Shown here piece after piece: positions 43,593 to 52,811 of a stretch of 64,000 bases of DNA. The stretch spans positions 12,380 to 76,379 of the forward strand of contig CAZUPI010000006.1 of NCBI GenBank assembly GCA_964621755.1. The letters run 5' to 3'. Source of the DNA: UMGS1696 sp964621755. Its GTDB lineage: Bacteria > Bacillota > Clostridia > Oscillospirales > CAG-272. The number at the start of each line of letters is the position of its first letter. The first letter of the stretch is position 1. Under the pieces are notes generated by a model that was not told the DNA's origin, searched no databases, and saw only the letters and a program-made list of their open reading frames with translations. A program made the translations under genes and the position numbers.

Positions 43593-44204
43593 TTATTTCT
43601 TAATTGTCAGAATATAGCCTTCGCCGCGAACCGCTGAAAGAACGCCGTCGCCGAAGACCGGCGTCAGCTTGCGGCGCAGATAACTGATATACACGTCGGT
43701 GACGTTTGTGGATGTGCTGCTTCCCCATACCGCCGCGTCAATCAGTTCCCGCGATACCACTTTACCGCAATTCTCGTACAACAGACGGAAGAGCTCATCC
43801 TCACGCGCCGTCAGCTTTGCCGTGCGGCCGCGATAAGTGACGGTGCGGTTTTCGTACAATATTTCGCAGTTCGCACCCTTTGCGTCAGACATGTTTGTAC
43901 CCGCAGGGTTAGATTGGATTTCCAACGCTGCCGTGTAGAATTCGGTAAGGTCAATCGGTCTGCGTATAGCGCGGTATCTGCCGGCGAAAACAGATGCCAT
44001 ACTGCGGTGTTCTGGAGAGTACGCATAGCGGTCGTCATCGTACAGCGCGATAACCGCGTTATACGTTGTATGTATTTGCGGAAGGATAGCGGCATCCGCT
44101 ACGAGAAGCGTACCTTCTACAGTTATACTGCCGCAGCAGTGGGCGAGTACGGCGCACAGCATCGCATCTATTTTTTCGTCCCCGGTATCGCAGATGTAGT
44201 TCAT
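43593..44204 (-). CDS. Winged-helix (OmpR/PhoB-type) regulator without a recognisable receiver
   Basis: Protein of 203 residues. The C-terminal ~95 residues form an OmpR/PhoB-type DNA-binding domain (LTAREDELFRLLYENCGKVVSR, VTDVYISYLRRKL, VRGEGYIL). The N-terminal ~100 residues lack the Asp-rich pocket and Lys of a CheY receiver, although their size is similar. ATG at 44204 is preferred (MNYICDTGDEK with gagg upstream); the frame is open to 44249. No histidine kinase is adjacent. It may respond without phosphorylation; its targets are unknown. Confidence 0.75.
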   Translation of the reverse strand: MNYICDTGDEKIDAMLCAVLAHCCGSITVEGTLLVADAAILPQIHTTYNAVIALYDDDRYAYSPEHRSMASVFAGRYRAIRRPIDLTEFYTAALEIQSNPAGTNMSDAKGANCEILYENRTVTYRGRTAKLTAREDELFRLLYENCGKVVSRELIDAAVWGSSTSTNVTDVYISYLRRKLTPVFGDGVLSAVRGEGYILTIKK

Positions 44205-44294
44205 ATTATGCCTCGACTGTTTGCAAATTTTCTCACTTAATGATATCACAAACTGGCATTTTAGTCAACCGTTCTGCAAATTTGGAGATTTGAC

Positions 44295-44834
44295 ATGGAC
44301 CTCAACACCCTTCTGCCCGCGTATATCACACGCGGCAAAACCTGCTGTTTCACCGGGCACCGCCAGATTCCGCCCGACCTTCGCGACGACATCACCAACG
44401 CCGTCAGGCGCAGAATCAAAATACTGTACCAAAGCGGGTACCGTTACTTCATGGCCGGAGGCGCCATTGGTTTCGATATGCTTGCGGAGCTTGAAGTCTT
44501 GCGCGCGGCAAAGTACGACCCAACTATACAGTTGATTCTCGTACTCCCTTGCTACAATCAAACTGCAAAGTGGAGCACCCTTCCGGACTATCTTCAACTC
44601 ATCCGCACCTACAAGCAAATCTCCGGACTCGCGGCTCACGTCGTCTACACCAGCCTATTCTACAATGACACTTGCATGAAAATCCGCAACCAGTATATGG
44701 TCGACCACTCCTCCGCTTGCATCGCCTACTATAACGGCAAATCACACAGCGGAACCGGTCAGACAGTCCGCATGGCAGAGTCAAATGAACTCTCCGTTTA
44801 CAACATCATAAAAGACCTCCCAGCAGCGGAATAA
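44295..44834 (+). CDS. SLOG-superfamily protein (DUF1273, YpsA-like)
   Basis: Cytoplasmic protein of 179 residues from the YpsA/DUF1273 group of the SLOG (Rossmann-like nucleotide-binding) superfamily. Motifs: CCFTGHRQIP at the start, the glycine-rich GGAIGFDMLAELEVL, and MKIRNQYMVDHSS with YYNGKSHSGTGQTVRMA. SLOG proteins are thought to bind nucleotide-derived ligands; YpsA affects cell division in Bacillus. Ribosome site ggag precedes ATG 44295. It is divergent from the winged-helix gene, 90 bases away. Confidence 0.85.
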   Translation: MDLNTLLPAYITRGKTCCFTGHRQIPPDLRDDITNAVRRRIKILYQSGYRYFMAGGAIGFDMLAELEVLRAAKYDPTIQLILVLPCYNQTAKWSTLPDYLQLIRTYKQISGLAAHVVYTSLFYNDTCMKIRNQYMVDHSSACIAYYNGKSHSGTGQTVRMAESNELSVYNIIKDLPAAE

Positions 44835-44924
44835 TCCCTCTCCCCGATTCAAAAAAGGTCAAGGGTCCGGAACTCCGGCATCACACTGCCCAAAATTCAA
44901 TTTATATAAAGGATTAACAAACTT

Positions 44925-46571
44925 ATGAAAACACTCACTCCTCACAATGGTTTTAAAGGCGTGCGTCCTGTACTGACAGTTGTCATGGACGGCGTCGGCA
45001 TCGCCCCCGATTCGGAAGCAAATGCGGTCAAACTCGCCCGAACCCCCACACTCGACATGCTCATGTCAAACTATCCTACTGTCACCCTCAAGGCGCACGG
45101 TACCGCAGTCGGTCTTCCGTCTGACGACGACATGGGCAACTCCGAGGTAGGCCACAACGCGCTCGGAAGCGGTCAGGTTTTCGCACAGGGCGCAAAGCTC
45201 GTTTCCGCAAGCATTGATTCCGGTAAGATGTTCACATCCGACACATGGAAACAGCTCGTGAGCGGCGCGAAGGAAGGTCATACGCTCCATTTTATCGGTC
45301 TGTTCTCCGACGGTAATGTCCACAGCCACATTGACCACCTCAAAGCCATGTTGACAGAAGCAAAGGCCGAAGGCGTTCAGAAAATCCGCATTCACATTCT
45401 TCTCGACGGCCGTGACGTAGGGGAAACCTCCGCACTTGAGTACGTGGAACCGTTTGAAACCTTCATTGCCGGTCTGTCCGACGGCACATGCGACGTAAAA
45501 ATCGCCTCCGGCGGCGGACGTATGGTCGTCACCATGGACCGTTACGAAGCAAACTGGGCAATGGTCGACCTCGGCTGGAAGACGCACGTACTGGGTGAGG
45601 GCAGATATTTCGCATCCGCAAAGGAAGCCATCGAAACACTCCGCAGCGAGACGCACGCGATTGACCAGGACCTTCCTCCGTTCGTAATTGCAGAAGATGG
45701 CAAGCCGGTCGGCGCCATTGAAGACGGCGACAGCGTCGTTTTCTACAACTTCCGCGGCGACCGTGCCATTGAAATCTCCAAAGCATTCGAGGGCGGCGCT
45801 GACTTTGATAAATTCGACCGCAAGAGAGTCCCCGCTGTCACCTATGCCGGTATGCTCGAATACGACGGCGACCTACACATTCCGTCGAAATATCTCGTTT
45901 CCCCGCCGGAAATCACGAATACAATGGGCGAATACCTCGCTGACATGAAGATTTCCCAGTTTGCCATTTCCGAAACGCAGAAGTACGGTCACGTGACATA
46001 CTTCTGGAACGGCAACCGTAGCGGCAAATTCTCCGAAGAGTACGAAACTTACGAGGAAATCCCCTCCGACATCGTACCGTTTGAACAGCGCCCGTGGATG
46101 AAGTGCGCGGAAATTACCGACCGCCTCATCGAAGCACTTGAGTCCGGTAAGTACGACTGCCTGCGCGTCAACTTCCCGAACGGAGACATGGTAGGACATA
46201 CCGGAAGCTTGGAAGCGACAATCTGCGGTCTGGAGGCACTTGACTTACAGCTCGCACGCATTCTTGCAGCAGTCGACAAGGTAGGGGGCGTTGCGCTCAT
46301 CACCGCCGACCACGGCAATGCGGACGAAATGGCAGAGCTCGATAAGAAGACAAAAGCCATCAAGCGCAACAAGGACGGCTCTATGAAGTCAAAGACAAGC
46401 CACACACTCAATCCTGTGCCGTTCATCATTTACGACAAGGTCACAAGCAGCGCATACACTGTAAAGAAAGACGGCGCGTTCGGTCTGTCCAATGTTGCAG
46501 CGACCGTGGTAAACTTCCTCGGCTACGATGCTCCTGAAATGTGGGATGAATCAATCATTGATTTGAAATAA
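44925..46571 (+). CDS. gpmI: 2,3-bisphosphoglycerate-independent phosphoglycerate mutase
   Basis: Glycolytic enzyme interconverting 3- and 2-phosphoglycerate, 548 residues, with two Mn ions. Key motifs: VVMDGVGIAPDSEANA, the catalytic Ser in DDMGNSEVGHNALG, HIHILLDGRDVGETSA, FYNFRGDRAIEIS, FPNGDMVGHTGS and TADHGNADEM. This is the canonical iPGM, so the ApgM-like gene at 7490 is probably not needed for glycolysis. The gene stands alone between the SLOG gene and a hairpin. Confidence 0.97.
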   Translation: MKTLTPHNGFKGVRPVLTVVMDGVGIAPDSEANAVKLARTPTLDMLMSNYPTVTLKAHGTAVGLPSDDDMGNSEVGHNALGSGQVFAQGAKLVSASIDSGKMFTSDTWKQLVSGAKEGHTLHFIGLFSDGNVHSHIDHLKAMLTEAKAEGVQKIRIHILLDGRDVGETSALEYVEPFETFIAGLSDGTCDVKIASGGGRMVVTMDRYEANWAMVDLGWKTHVLGEGRYFASAKEAIETLRSETHAIDQDLPPFVIAEDGKPVGAIEDGDSVVFYNFRGDRAIEISKAFEGGADFDKFDRKRVPAVTYAGMLEYDGDLHIPSKYLVSPPEITNTMGEYLADMKISQFAISETQKYGHVTYFWNGNRSGKFSEEYETYEEIPSDIVPFEQRPWMKCAEITDRLIEALESGKYDCLRVNFPNGDMVGHTGSLEATICGLEALDLQLARILAAVDKVGGVALITADHGNADEMAELDKKTKAIKRNKDGSMKSKTSHTLNPVPFIIYDKVTSSAYTVKKDGAFGLSNVAATVVNFLGYDAPEMWDESIIDLK

Positions 46572-46585
46572 ATTTTGGGGAGGTT

Positions 46586-46623
46586 CTCGAGGAAAACTTT
46601 TTTTCAAAAAAGTTTTCCTCGAG
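46586..46623 (+). repeat. Dispersed intergenic hairpin
   Basis: Perfect 18-bp stem (46586-46603 with 46606-46623), the longest of the family, with CTTTTTT/AAAAAAG next to the tight loop. It follows gpmI by 14 bases and ends 12 bases before pgeF. The family tail is missing or replaced by the start of pgeF. Confidence 0.75.
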
Positions 46624-46635
46624 TTTTCTGTTGAT

Positions 46636-47457
46636 ATGTTTTTTCAAGACGGTATCTTGCGAAAATCCTCTTTGTTCGATGTTTTTACAAGGGTTTGTCA
46701 CGGATTTTCCGCACGCGAAGGCGGCGTCAGTACGCTATCCCATACAGCGACGCTGAATCTCGCCAAAAATCTTGGAGACGACGATGAGACCGTAGTAAAA
46801 AATACGGAAATATTCGCCCGCGCATTGTCCGGCGGTACATACGGTGTAGAGTCGGTCGTCATGGCATCTCAGATCCATTCGGCAAAGGTGCGCATTCTGA
46901 CGCGCGAAAACTGCGGCGAAGGGGGAATTTTTCCACCAGGCGAACCGTGCGACGGATTTGTAACAGACGAGCGCGGGGTCATGCCGATAGTGCGGACCGC
47001 CGACTGTGTGCCGATTCTGCTGTGCGGTGTCAAAAAAGACGGCGCTCCTGTAATCGGCGCGGTTCATGCGGGATGGCGCGGAACCGTTTCCGGTATTGCC
47101 GCGGAAGCGGTGCGCGCGATGATATCGCTCGGATGCGGCGTCACGACCATTCGGGCGGCAATTGGCGCGCATATCGGATACTGCTGCTATGAGGTGGGCG
47201 AAGATTTTTATGAAACGGTACGCGGGCTATGCGGGGCGGATTTTGCGGCGCGGCATGTGACGATTCCCACAGGCGAAACCAAGCATCACGCCAACCTTAC
47301 GTCCATGAATCTTGAAATTCTCGCGGATGCGGGCGTAATGCCGGAAAATATCGACGCGTCCGAGGACTGCACAATGTGTCTGTGCGGCACGTACTACTCC
47401 CATCGCGCGACAGGCGGACGCCGCGGCGTCATGGGCGCAGGAATTGTCATACGGTAA
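46636..47457 (+). CDS. pgeF: PgeF/YfiH-type laccase-domain protein (purine nucleoside phosphorylase)
   Basis: Cytoplasmic multi-copper-oxidase-like fold protein of 273 residues, in the group shown to split adenosine/inosine and linked to peptidoglycan editing. The zinc ligands and motifs are visible: QIHSAKV, TADCVPILLC, VHAGWRGT and GAHIGYCCYEVG. The end CGTYYSHRATGGRRGVMGAGIVI is typical. No ribosome site is evident; the hairpin at 46586 lies directly upstream. Confidence 0.88.
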   Translation: MFFQDGILRKSSLFDVFTRVCHGFSAREGGVSTLSHTATLNLAKNLGDDDETVVKNTEIFARALSGGTYGVESVVMASQIHSAKVRILTRENCGEGGIFPPGEPCDGFVTDERGVMPIVRTADCVPILLCGVKKDGAPVIGAVHAGWRGTVSGIAAEAVRAMISLGCGVTTIRAAIGAHIGYCCYEVGEDFYETVRGLCGADFAARHVTIPTGETKHHANLTSMNLEILADAGVMPENIDASEDCTMCLCGTYYSHRATGGRRGVMGAGIVIR

Positions 47458-47622
47458 ACGACCGGAATTCTTTATTTTCAACAATAATTTGTTTCATTAT
47501 CACATAAAAAACACATAAGACCCACGTAAAAGTGGAGTTGTTCAAGATTTATTTATAATTCTGTGATATAATCTATAAATAAAACATCCGCACAACATCA
47601 ACCGGAAGGACAATATTTCCAT

Positions 47623-48558
47623 ATGATTGAAATAAACAATCTTGTAAAAAACTACGGCGCCAAGTTTGCCGTAGACGACATCAGCTTCAAGGTCGGCAAG
47701 GGTGAGATCGTGGGATTTCTCGGCCCGAATGGCGCGGGAAAATCGACCACGATGAACATTCTGACGGGGTATCTCTCCTCAACGTCCGGAGAAGCAAAGG
47801 TTGGCGGCATCGACATTCTCGAAAATCCGAACGAGGCGAAAAAACTCATCGGATTCCTGCCTGAGCAGCCGCCGCTGTACGTTGACATGACTGTCGACGA
47901 ATATCTGAACTTTGTATACGAAATCAAGAACTGCAAGCTGAACCGGGAACGGCACATTGCGGAAATACGTCAAGTGACAAAGATTGACGACGTACGCCGC
48001 CGGCTTATCAAAAATCTGTCCAAGGGATACCGGCAGCGTGTCGGCATCGCACAGGCACTTGTGGGCAATCCTCCGGTGATTATTTTCGACGAGCCCACGG
48101 TCGGCCTCGACCCAAAGCAGATTATCGAAATCCGCAACCTCATCCGAAATCTCGGTCAGACGCACACCGTGATTCTGTCGACGCACATCCTGTCCGAAGT
48201 TCAGTCGGTATGCGACCGGATCATCATCATCAACGAGGGCAAGATTATCGCGGACGAGCGCACGGAAAACATCACACGCGTGGTGGAAGAAAACCGCCGC
48301 TACAGCCTCAAAATCTGCGGACCGCAGCGCGAAATCCAGAATCTGATAAAATCCATCCCGGGCGTTATTTCCATCGACCTGACGGGAGAGCGCGAGCTTG
48401 ACAGCTACACATACGTTGTCGAAGCAGAGCGCGGCGTAGACATCCGCAAGCCGGTCTTCTACGCGCTCAGCGAGAAAAACTACCCGCTCATCGGCATGGA
48501 GCCCCTCGGCATGAATCTCGAAGAAGTGTTCATCAAAATTATGGACATGGGGAAGTAA
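47623..48558 (+). CDS. ABC transporter ATP-binding protein, GldA-like
   Basis: ATPase subunit of a Gld-type ABC transporter, 311 residues. Walker A is GPNGAGKSTT, the Q-loop FLPEQPPLY, the signature LSKGYRQRVGIAQAL, Walker B VIIFDEPTVGLDP, and the H-loop LSTHILSEV. An extra C-terminal domain (residues ~220-311) is usual for GldA. It is followed by permease, GldG-like and DUF4340 genes, forming one gene set. Ribosome site ggaagga is about 13 bases upstream. Confidence 0.92.
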   Translation: MIEINNLVKNYGAKFAVDDISFKVGKGEIVGFLGPNGAGKSTTMNILTGYLSSTSGEAKVGGIDILENPNEAKKLIGFLPEQPPLYVDMTVDEYLNFVYEIKNCKLNRERHIAEIRQVTKIDDVRRRLIKNLSKGYRQRVGIAQALVGNPPVIIFDEPTVGLDPKQIIEIRNLIRNLGQTHTVILSTHILSEVQSVCDRIIIINEGKIIADERTENITRVVEENRRYSLKICGPQREIQNLIKSIPGVISIDLTGERELDSYTYVVEAERGVDIRKPVFYALSEKNYPLIGMEPLGMNLEEVFIKIMDMGK

Positions 48559-48647
48559 TGAAAAAATTCTTGTTCCCTGTGGGAAAACTTTCCCCAAAAA
48601 TCCCTCTCCGCTTTCCTTATATTTAAATTAAAAAGAGAGTTCGAATT

Positions 48648-49352
48648 ATGTTTGCTATTTACAAAAAAGAAATGCGCGGGTACTTTACTACCCCGCTCGG
48701 ATATGTGTTCATCGCGGTATTTCTCGCGGTATCGGGATTCATATTCGCCGTCAGCACGTTCCAGTCCAGCACTTCGGATGTATCCGGTTACTTCCAGCTC
48801 ATGATTTTCGGCTACATTGTTATCGTTCCCCTGCTCACCATGCGCAGCTTCGCGGAAGAACGCCGCACACGAACAGAGCAGCTCCTTCTGACCGCCCCTG
48901 TTTCTATCACGGGAATGATTCTGGCAAAATTCCTCGCGGCGTTTACCATGTTCGCGGGCACCGTGCTTTTGAGCTGCGTATACTACCTTCCCCTGTTCGG
49001 CTATGGCGAGCCAAACGTCGGCAAGGCAATCGGATGTCTCATCGCGATGCTTCTGATTGGTATGTGCTTCATCTCGGTCGGCATCTTCGTATCCACCCTC
49101 ACCGAAAGCGCCGTTACCGCGTCCATCGGCACCATGGCTATCCTGCTCGCCTTCGCCGTTGCCGCTATCTTCAACAATCTCATCGACGCATATGCGATTC
49201 GGTACATCCTCAGCTGGATTTCCGTATATTCCCGTTACGTCAACTTCACAAACGGCATTTTCGATATTGCCGCAACCGTATACTACCTCTCGATTTCCGC
49301 GGTCTTCCTCTTCCTTTCCGTCCGCATGTACGAGAGAAGACGCTATGCGTAA
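48648..49352 (+). CDS. ABC transporter permease, GldF-like
   Basis: Integral membrane subunit of 234 residues with about six helices. It starts MFAIYKKEMRGYFTTPLGYV, a hallmark of the GldF/ABC-2 group, with LTMRSFAEERRTRTEQLLLTAPVS in the first loop. It lies between the GldA-like ATPase and the GldG-like protein, 24 bases before the latter. The transported substrate is unknown, and gliding is not expected in Clostridia. Confidence 0.9.
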   Translation: MFAIYKKEMRGYFTTPLGYVFIAVFLAVSGFIFAVSTFQSSTSDVSGYFQLMIFGYIVIVPLLTMRSFAEERRTRTEQLLLTAPVSITGMILAKFLAAFTMFAGTVLLSCVYYLPLFGYGEPNVGKAIGCLIAMLLIGMCFISVGIFVSTLTESAVTASIGTMAILLAFAVAAIFNNLIDAYAIRYILSWISVYSRYVNFTNGIFDIAATVYYLSISAVFLFLSVRMYERRRYA

Positions 49353-49376
49353 TTGCACAGGGCGGAGGAATAAAAC

Positions 49377-50873
49377 ATGAGAAACAACAGCTTTACAAGA
49401 AGCAGAAAATTTAAATACGGCTCTGTCGCAACCCTGTTCACAGTAGCGTTCATTGCCATTGTCGTCATTTTCAACATTATCTTCACCGCACTTGCCTCGA
49501 AGTACTTATGGTACATCGACATGACGGAAGAGCAGCTGTTCACGCTGTCCGAGGAAGCAAAGGAAATCATGTCGGATATCAAAAACGAAGTCAACATCTA
49601 CTTCGCGAGCGAACCGGACGTTCTCATGACCGGCACCAACTCAAGCTACATGAAGTACGTATACACGACCGCACTCCAGCTTGAGGAGGAATTTAAAAAT
49701 GTGCACGTGGAATGTGTCGACGTTCTGAAAAATCCCTCGTTCTTCCGCGAGTTCTACCAGACCGCGGCGACTGACATCGATACAGACTCGGTTGTCGTAG
49801 AGAGCGGCGGCGAGGTCCGTGTTTTCACCGCTGAGGCGTTCTTCAGCTTCAGTGACCTGACCGACCCGACGACCGTATGGGCGTACAACGGCGAAAACAA
49901 GATGTTATCCGGTATTATGCAGGTCACACAGACAGACACGCCGGTGGTATCGTTCACCACAGAGCACGGCGAAGACCTGGGAAGCGCAGCATACCTGATG
50001 CAGCTTTTCTATGACAACGGATTTACCGTAGAGCCTGTGAACCTCGCGCAGGACACGCTGAGCGAAGACTGCCGGATTCTCGTCATCTACGACCCAATAT
50101 ATGACTTCGTCGGCGCAGAGGCCGAGGACGCGTCCAAGAATGAAATCGAGAAGATAGACAAGCTCCTCGACAACTACGCGGCGCTCATCGTATTTGAATC
50201 CCCGGAGAACGTCTCGAACCTCACGAACCTGAACGAGTTCTTAGAAGAATGGGGTATCGCTTACGTAGCTGACACGACCATTCGCGATACCGAGCACTCC
50301 ATGTCCGTCGACGGCTACTCCATCATCACAGAATACCAGCAGGACACCCTCGGCGCTTCGATCTACCGCGACTTAAATAACCTCGCAACCCCGCCGAAGA
50401 CCATCATCCGCAAAGCCGCGCCTATCGATATCCTGTGGACAAGCGGCGGCGGTCTGAGCGGCAGCCGCGACGTATCGGCGGTCCTCAAGTCCTATGATAC
50501 CGCAGAGCAGGTCGAAAACGGCATCGTCACGGGCAGCGACTCCTACAACCTCGTCACCATCTCACGGGAGACCCGCATTGTCGACAACGAGTACTACTAC
50601 TCCTACGTCATGGCATTCGGTTCCCCGACCTTCGCGAACGGAAGCTACCTCGAGTCCAACGCCTACGCAAACGACGACATCATCGCCGCCACGATGCAGG
50701 CAATCGGCCGCGAACGCGTCCTTTCCAAGCTCGACCGCAAGCCCTTTGACGACGACGACATCACCATCACCACCGCTGAGTCCAACCGCTGGACCATCGC
50801 CATGACCACCGTCATCCCCGTCATCTTCGCGGTAGCTGGTCTCGTGGTGATTACCAGAAGAAAACATAGCTAA
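49377..50873 (+). CDS. GldG-like ABC transporter auxiliary protein
   Basis: Membrane-anchored extracytoplasmic protein of 498 residues. One N-terminal helix (about residues 17-40) precedes YLWYIDMTEEQLFTLSEEAKEI, typical of the GldG/ABC-transporter-auxiliary family, then a large outer domain, then a C-terminal helix (about 477-492) and a short basic tail. Ribosome site ggagg precedes ATG 49377. It probably forms a unit with the GldA-like and GldF-like proteins. Confidence 0.87.
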   Translation: MRNNSFTRSRKFKYGSVATLFTVAFIAIVVIFNIIFTALASKYLWYIDMTEEQLFTLSEEAKEIMSDIKNEVNIYFASEPDVLMTGTNSSYMKYVYTTALQLEEEFKNVHVECVDVLKNPSFFREFYQTAATDIDTDSVVVESGGEVRVFTAEAFFSFSDLTDPTTVWAYNGENKMLSGIMQVTQTDTPVVSFTTEHGEDLGSAAYLMQLFYDNGFTVEPVNLAQDTLSEDCRILVIYDPIYDFVGAEAEDASKNEIEKIDKLLDNYAALIVFESPENVSNLTNLNEFLEEWGIAYVADTTIRDTEHSMSVDGYSIITEYQQDTLGASIYRDLNNLATPPKTIIRKAAPIDILWTSGGGLSGSRDVSAVLKSYDTAEQVENGIVTGSDSYNLVTISRETRIVDNEYYYSYVMAFGSPTFANGSYLESNAYANDDIIAATMQAIGRERVLSKLDRKPFDDDDITITTAESNRWTIAMTTVIPVIFAVAGLVVITRRKHS

Positions 50874-50879
50874 CTGACT

Positions 50880-50935
50880 GGGGGATACTTTTTTCCTTAA
50901 AAAGTACCCCCGCCCCATCCCTAAAAGTTTTTGCC
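50880..50935 (+). repeat. Dispersed intergenic hairpin
   Basis: GGGGGATACTTTTTT (50880-50894) pairs with AAAAAGTACCCCC (50899-50911) apart from one bulged A, followed by CGCCCCATCCCTAAAAGTTTTT. A second small stem (GGCTTTTT/AAAAAGCC, 50937-50953) comes right after. It lies between the GldG-like and DUF4340 genes. Confidence 0.7.
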
Positions 50936-50994
50936 AGGCTTTTTCAAAAAGCCGCGTTCCCCCTACAAAACCCTTAGAAAGACGTTATTTTGAT

Positions 50995-52560
50995 ATGATT
51001 AAAAAACAGAAAACGCTTATTATTGTATTTGGGGCGCTGTTCCTTGTGCTGCTTGTGTTGTATCTTGCCGTGATTCGTCCGCTTACAACTGTGGAGGATG
51101 ACGGCACGGTTACGCAGGAGCTGCTTCCGGGTGAAGTGCAAGTGACCGCGAAGACCACCAACATTTACATTTTCGAGCCGATACAGCGTTCCTCCATCCA
51201 GTCAATCAAGGTGGAAAACGAGTACGGCGGGTACACGATTTACCGCGACGCGGCCGATACGTTCCAGCTTGAGGGATGTCTCGGACTGAGCTTCGACCAG
51301 GAGTTATTCTCCAGCCTCGTTGTTTCAGCCGGTACGCCGACCGCGATGATGCGTGTTGCGGTTGACCTGACCGACGAGCAGCTGGCGGAATACGGCCTTG
51401 ACGACCCACAAGCTTCGTGGACCGTCACGACCACCACCGGTGAGGAATTCACAATGTACGTAGGAGACGAGCTCGTGACCGAGGGCGGCTACTACGTCAA
51501 GTATGCCGATCGCGACGCGGCGTACATCGTAAGCACCACGCTGGCGGACACGATTTTGCAGCCTGCAAAGGCGCTTCTGACGCCCCTTTTGACTGCCGGA
51601 ATGTCGCAGAACGACTACTTCTATGTTGACGATTTCACGGTATGGCACGGTGAAGACCTGTTCGTTCACATCCAGCGTGTGCCGGACGAAGAGAAGCAGA
51701 ACCCCGACGCGATTACGGAAATCAAGATGACCTATCCGCTTCCCGAGGGCGGCGGAAACGGCGTGTACTACGAGGCAAACGACAGCCTGTACTACGAGAT
51801 TCTGTACAACTTCATCGCACTTCAGGGCGAATCGGTAGAGTGCCTCCTCCCGACCGACGAGGAGTTGGAAGAATACGGCCTTGCAGAGCCGAAGTACACC
51901 ATAGCGTACACCTTTGAAGACTACCAGTTTTTCATCTTCGTATCAGAACAGCAGAAGGACGGTTCGTACTACGCGGTATCGAACCTGTTCGGGTATGCGC
52001 TTGTATGCAAAGTTTCCAACGATATGCTGTACTGGTTGGAAGGAGACACCTTCACGTGGATATTCCCGACACCGTTCTTTGTGAATATCACAGAGGTGGC
52101 GCGCATCACACTGAAGAACGACGATATCGATGTAGACTACCGTCTGACGCACTCAGTTGACGAAGACCAAACGGCAGTTCTCGACGTATTGGAAGTAAAC
52201 TCCGGCACCGCAATACCGAACGCGGAGGTCAAGAACTTCCGTGAATATTACAAGACGATGCTGAATATCACGAATCAGGAATACGCGCTGCTGTCCGCTG
52301 AGGATCGTGAAGCGCTGACCGCGGACGACAGCCGCCTTGTCCTCACGATGACATATGAGAACACCGACGGCGACGAGTACGAGTACAAATTCTACCAGTA
52401 CTACGAAACCTCGACCGGCAAGCTGAGCACGGGTAAGATTTTCGTCGTTGTCAACGGCGCTGGCGAATTCTACACCACGAATGACCTTGTGGAAAAGGTC
52501 GTCAACGACACCAGCCGCGTTCTCAACGGTCTTGACGTAGACCCGTATGGGCATAACTAA
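50995..52560 (+). CDS. DUF4340 domain-containing membrane-anchored protein
   Basis: Protein of 521 residues with one N-terminal membrane helix (about residues 8-28) and a large outer part built of repeated beta-rich DUF4340 units. The first unit includes YGLDDPQASWTVTTTTGEEF and the second EEYGLAEPKYTIAYTFEDY. It is Asp/Glu/Tyr rich. Family members regularly follow Gld-type ABC genes, and here it is the fourth gene of that set. The role is unknown; a substrate-handling or structural function outside the membrane is plausible. Confidence 0.85.
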   Translation: MIKKQKTLIIVFGALFLVLLVLYLAVIRPLTTVEDDGTVTQELLPGEVQVTAKTTNIYIFEPIQRSSIQSIKVENEYGGYTIYRDAADTFQLEGCLGLSFDQELFSSLVVSAGTPTAMMRVAVDLTDEQLAEYGLDDPQASWTVTTTTGEEFTMYVGDELVTEGGYYVKYADRDAAYIVSTTLADTILQPAKALLTPLLTAGMSQNDYFYVDDFTVWHGEDLFVHIQRVPDEEKQNPDAITEIKMTYPLPEGGGNGVYYEANDSLYYEILYNFIALQGESVECLLPTDEELEEYGLAEPKYTIAYTFEDYQFFIFVSEQQKDGSYYAVSNLFGYALVCKVSNDMLYWLEGDTFTWIFPTPFFVNITEVARITLKNDDIDVDYRLTHSVDEDQTAVLDVLEVNSGTAIPNAEVKNFREYYKTMLNITNQEYALLSAEDREALTADDSRLVLTMTYENTDGDEYEYKFYQYYETSTGKLSTGKIFVVVNGAGEFYTTNDLVEKVVNDTSRVLNGLDVDPYGHN

Positions 52561-52564
52561 TGTG

Positions 52565-52600
52565 GCATATTTGCGGGCATATTTGCGGGCATATTTGCGG
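52565..52600 (+). repeat. 12-bp direct repeat, three copies
   Basis: GCATATTTGCGG is repeated three times head to tail immediately after the DUF4340 stop codon and runs into the hairpin at 52597. Confidence 0.85.
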
Positions 52601-52652
52601 GGAAACCTTTTTTAGGAAAAGGGTTCCCCGCGCCCCTTCCAAAACCTTTTTA
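52597..52652 (+). repeat. Dispersed intergenic hairpin
   Basis: GCGGGGAAACCTTTT pairs with AAAAGGGTTCCCCGC with one mismatch, followed by GCCCCTTCCAAAACCTTTTT. This is the complete stem-plus-tail form. It lies after the DUF4340 gene. A further perfect hairpin lies beyond, from about 52671 (AAAGGCGGATGTAC with GTACATCCGCCTTT), followed by TGTT, and probably ends the plus-strand transcript. Confidence 0.75.
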
Positions 52653-52811
52653 ATCTGGGAATGAATAGAAAAGGCGGATGTACATTTGGTACATCCGCCT
52701 TTTGTTGCGGGTATGTTATGTTTAATTATTGAAGTTTTTCTTTTCCCCGGCGCTAAGCTCTTTCTTAACTTGCCTATCATGGGGAAAACTTTTCTCAAGA
52801 ATCACCCGTTA

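Noticed and set aside
48565..48620. Another copy of the dispersed hairpin after the GldA-like gene
   Set aside because: GTGGGAAAACTTTCCCC and a C-rich tail are present, but the T5/A5 stem core is missing, so it was left out of the family count.
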